Of a DNA stretch of 7,372 nucleotides, positions 5,967-7,372 are shown piece after piece. Source of the DNA: an uncultured candidate division Zixibacteria bacterium (lineage in GTDB: Bacteria > Zixibacteria > MSB-5A5 > GN15 > FEB-12). Numbering within the stretch: the stretch's first letter is position 1; every line of letters begins with the position of its first letter. A program made the translations under genes and the position numbers. The DNA lies in assembly GCA_913009765.1 (NCBI GenBank), contig CAJVYT010000211.1, forward strand, positions 1 to 7,372, given 5' to 3'. Below the pieces are notes generated by a model that was not told where the DNA came from, made no database searches, and saw only the letters and a program-made list of their open reading frames with translations.

Positions 5967-6917
5967 ATGGCTGCAGAAGGTAAAAAAAGTGAACCGAATA
6001 AACAGATAACTGATAAACAGAGGTTTACGTATATCGGTTTTGATGTTTATCCGGGGACACCAAAAGATTTGTTTAAATCTGATGCCGAGAAATCCAAACA
6101 TGTTGAGGCAGTTAAGTCAAAACGTGAAAAAGGTGATGTTGTTCGAGATGAGTGTAAGTTGCTTGAAGAACGGGTATCAACCGTTGATCGTTATGTCTTA
6201 ACTTTTGCGTGTATCGTTATACTGGGGACATTGTTTCTCCCGTGGTTTTCTGCTTACAATGAATTTGTAGAAGAGACTAATAGCGAGCCTATCAGTGCGG
6301 TTGCCGATTCGGCACAAGTAACTGATTCAACATTAATGGCAATGAGTGATAGTGTGAATGGTATCCCTCAAACTATGGATTCATCAGCATTAGCAGCAGC
6401 AACAAACGACAGTACCCCATTAGAAGAAAATATCCAAAAAGAATCTTCAGGTGAAGAAATTATTCACGGCTATGTAGCCAAGAAGAAAATTCGAAGAGAA
6501 TCTGAGAGTCTTGACGGGTATAATATTTTATTTTCTATAGGTTCTGTTGGAAAATATGTTTTTGGATCCGGGATTGTGTTAGTGGTTACCGGTGCTGTAT
6601 TTCTTTTGCTTTTGCTCGTTTGTCTTGTGTTACCTTTTTATACTCTTTATGGTTTGTATGGTTTAAAGGGTGATGTTGATCAAAGGGCATTAGCTTTGAA
6701 AAAAATACTTAAATTTAATTGGATTCCGGTGATGCTGTTTGGTGCCGTTTTTATTCTCTCGTTCTTTGGGGCGGAGTATGGCTTCGACAGTCAAGCTGTT
6801 TTTACATCGTTAGGTGATTCGTATGGTCCCGGTGTGTTTTTAGGGTCTATATCGTATGGTGTTAATGTGGCTTTGGGAGCTTTTATTCTTACTGCTCTTA
6901 AAGGTGTGGAAATTTAA
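5967..6917 (+). CDS. Four-helix inner-membrane protein of ExbB-linked cluster, unknown function
   Basis: The 316-residue product has a charged, probably cytoplasmic N-terminal region of about 75 residues with a distinctive FDVYPGTPKDLFKSDAEK stretch (25-42). One helix follows (77-96), then an extracytoplasmic loop of roughly 100 residues rich in Ser, Asp, Thr and Ala (100-198), then three more helices (about 200-226, 252-268, 288-311). Basic residues at 171-177 (AKKKIRR) fall inside the loop before the second helix, so the exact topology is uncertain. No catalytic motif or named domain is visible. The gene follows the TPR gene by 45 bp and precedes the exbB-like gene by 36 bp, so the three are probably co-transcribed. 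The loop could reach the exported TPR protein while the helices sit beside the proton channel; this is inference. I do not recognise the family. Confidence 0.85.
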   Translation: MAAEGKKSEPNKQITDKQRFTYIGFDVYPGTPKDLFKSDAEKSKHVEAVKSKREKGDVVRDECKLLEERVSTVDRYVLTFACIVILGTLFLPWFSAYNEFVEETNSEPISAVADSAQVTDSTLMAMSDSVNGIPQTMDSSALAAATNDSTPLEENIQKESSGEEIIHGYVAKKKIRRESESLDGYNILFSIGSVGKYVFGSGIVLVVTGAVFLLLLLVCLVLPFYTLYGLYGLKGDVDQRALALKKILKFNWIPVMLFGAVFILSFFGAEYGFDSQAVFTSLGDSYGPGVFLGSISYGVNVALGAFILTALKGVEI

Positions 6918-6939
6918 AAATAATGAATTAATCCTATAT

Positions 6940-6944
6940 GGAGG
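6940..6944 (+). promoter_or_regulatory. Shine-Dalgarno GGAGG supporting a GTG start
   Basis: GGAGG lies 9 nt before the GTG at 6954. No in-frame ATG occurs before the first hydrophobic segment, so the GTG is the most likely start of the ExbB homologue. Confidence 0.65.
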
Positions 6945-6953
6945 TTTAGCGTA

Positions 6954-7372
6954 GTGGTTAAACAAACTATTTTCGTCGCACTCAATGCTCTTATTTCATT
7001 GAGTATTGGTTTCTACCTTTGGTATGGTGTCGCCCGTACATCTGAAAACGCAATTTTAAATTCTGTGTATCACGGTGGTCCGCTTGTTGTGATTCTTATC
7101 ACAGTATTTTGTATGTTACTTGCTTTTATCATTGAACGTTATCTGTCGTTATATGGTAATGCTAAAGGAAAAAGTTCTGTACAGGTATTCTTTAAAAAAC
7201 TTATTACATTAATCAGTTATGATGATTTAGACGGTGCCTTAGCTGCTTGTGACAAACAACGTGGAACAACAGCAAATGTATTGCGTGCCGGTATTGACCG
7301 TTATCGTGAAGTAAAAGCAAACGCTGACATGGATTCAGAAAAACGTCTGCAGCTTACTAAATCAGCTATTGA
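6954..7372 (+). CDS. exbB: MotA/TolQ/ExbB proton-channel family protein, 3' end beyond window
   Basis: The frame is open from a GTG at 6954 to the window edge, giving 139 residues. It shows an N-terminal hydrophobic helix (about 5-24), a GGPLVV turn (41-46), a second helix running into FIIERYLSL (58-66), and a cytoplasmic part with ALAACDKQRGTTANVLRAGI (95-114). Helix followed by an E-R-[YF]-L-S-L boundary, then a Cys/Gly-containing cytoplasmic helix, is typical of ExbB/TolQ. These form a pentameric inner-membrane stator with ExbD/TolR and turn proton flow into work on TonB/TolA-type partners. The last two helices, with the conserved polar channel residues, lie outside the window, so ExbB and TolQ cannot be separated firmly. 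An ExbD gene would be expected next. The extra N-terminal helix before the GG turn is common in Bacteroidota members. Confidence 0.87.
   Translation, partial: MVKQTIFVALNALISLSIGFYLWYGVARTSENAILNSVYHGGPLVVILITVFCMLLAFIIERYLSLYGNAKGKSSVQVFFKKLITLISYDDLDGALAACDKQRGTTANVLRAGIDRYREVKANADMDSEKRLQLTKSAI

Overview
The window is about 35% GC DNA of bacterial type. It most likely comes from a draft or metagenome contig of the Bacteroidota/Chlorobiota group, with Kapabacteria- or Ignavibacteria-like lineages as the best guess. Two things point there: a TAnnTTTG-type promoter with an upstream TTG in front of the TPR gene, and a TPR protein, a membrane protein and an ExbB homologue in a row. The assignment is inference, since no rRNA or other marker gene is present.

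Left end (1-135): this is not genomic. Bases 78-135 are the complete 58-nt Illumina P5/universal adapter. Bases 1-77 read, on the minus strand, as poly-A followed by low-complexity noise, which is what a read gives when it runs past the end of a short library molecule. Genuine sequence starts at 136, inside a minus-strand KtrB/TrkH potassium transporter gene whose apparent stop codon is made by the adapter junction.

Minus-strand block (136-2256): a Wzx/RfbX-type polysaccharide flippase gene (757-2256) lies upstream of the truncated ktrB gene (136-661). A 95-bp gap separates them.

Plus-strand block (2352-7372): divergent from the flippase is a gene for an exported 367-residue protein that appears to contain three degenerate TonB-C-terminal-like repeats. 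A 283-bp spacer (3456-3738) follows, with two perfect inverted repeats, one of them filling the spacer of a candidate promoter. Next come a small two-helix membrane protein (67 aa), an exported 637-aa TPR protein, a 316-aa four-helix membrane protein and the start of a MotA/TolQ/ExbB proton-channel protein, all in one orientation with gaps of 65, 45 and 36 bp. The last three carry clear Shine-Dalgarno sequences.

How they may work together: the right-hand genes look like the front of an ExbB/ExbD(/TonB)-type energised envelope system. The proton channel would supply work across the inner membrane, and the TPR protein would act as a periplasmic or outer-membrane-facing scaffold. The four-helix protein, with its 100-residue extracytoplasmic loop, is an unexplained partner. 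The TonB-C-like repeat protein nearby could belong to the same theme. None of these links is shown directly by the sequence.
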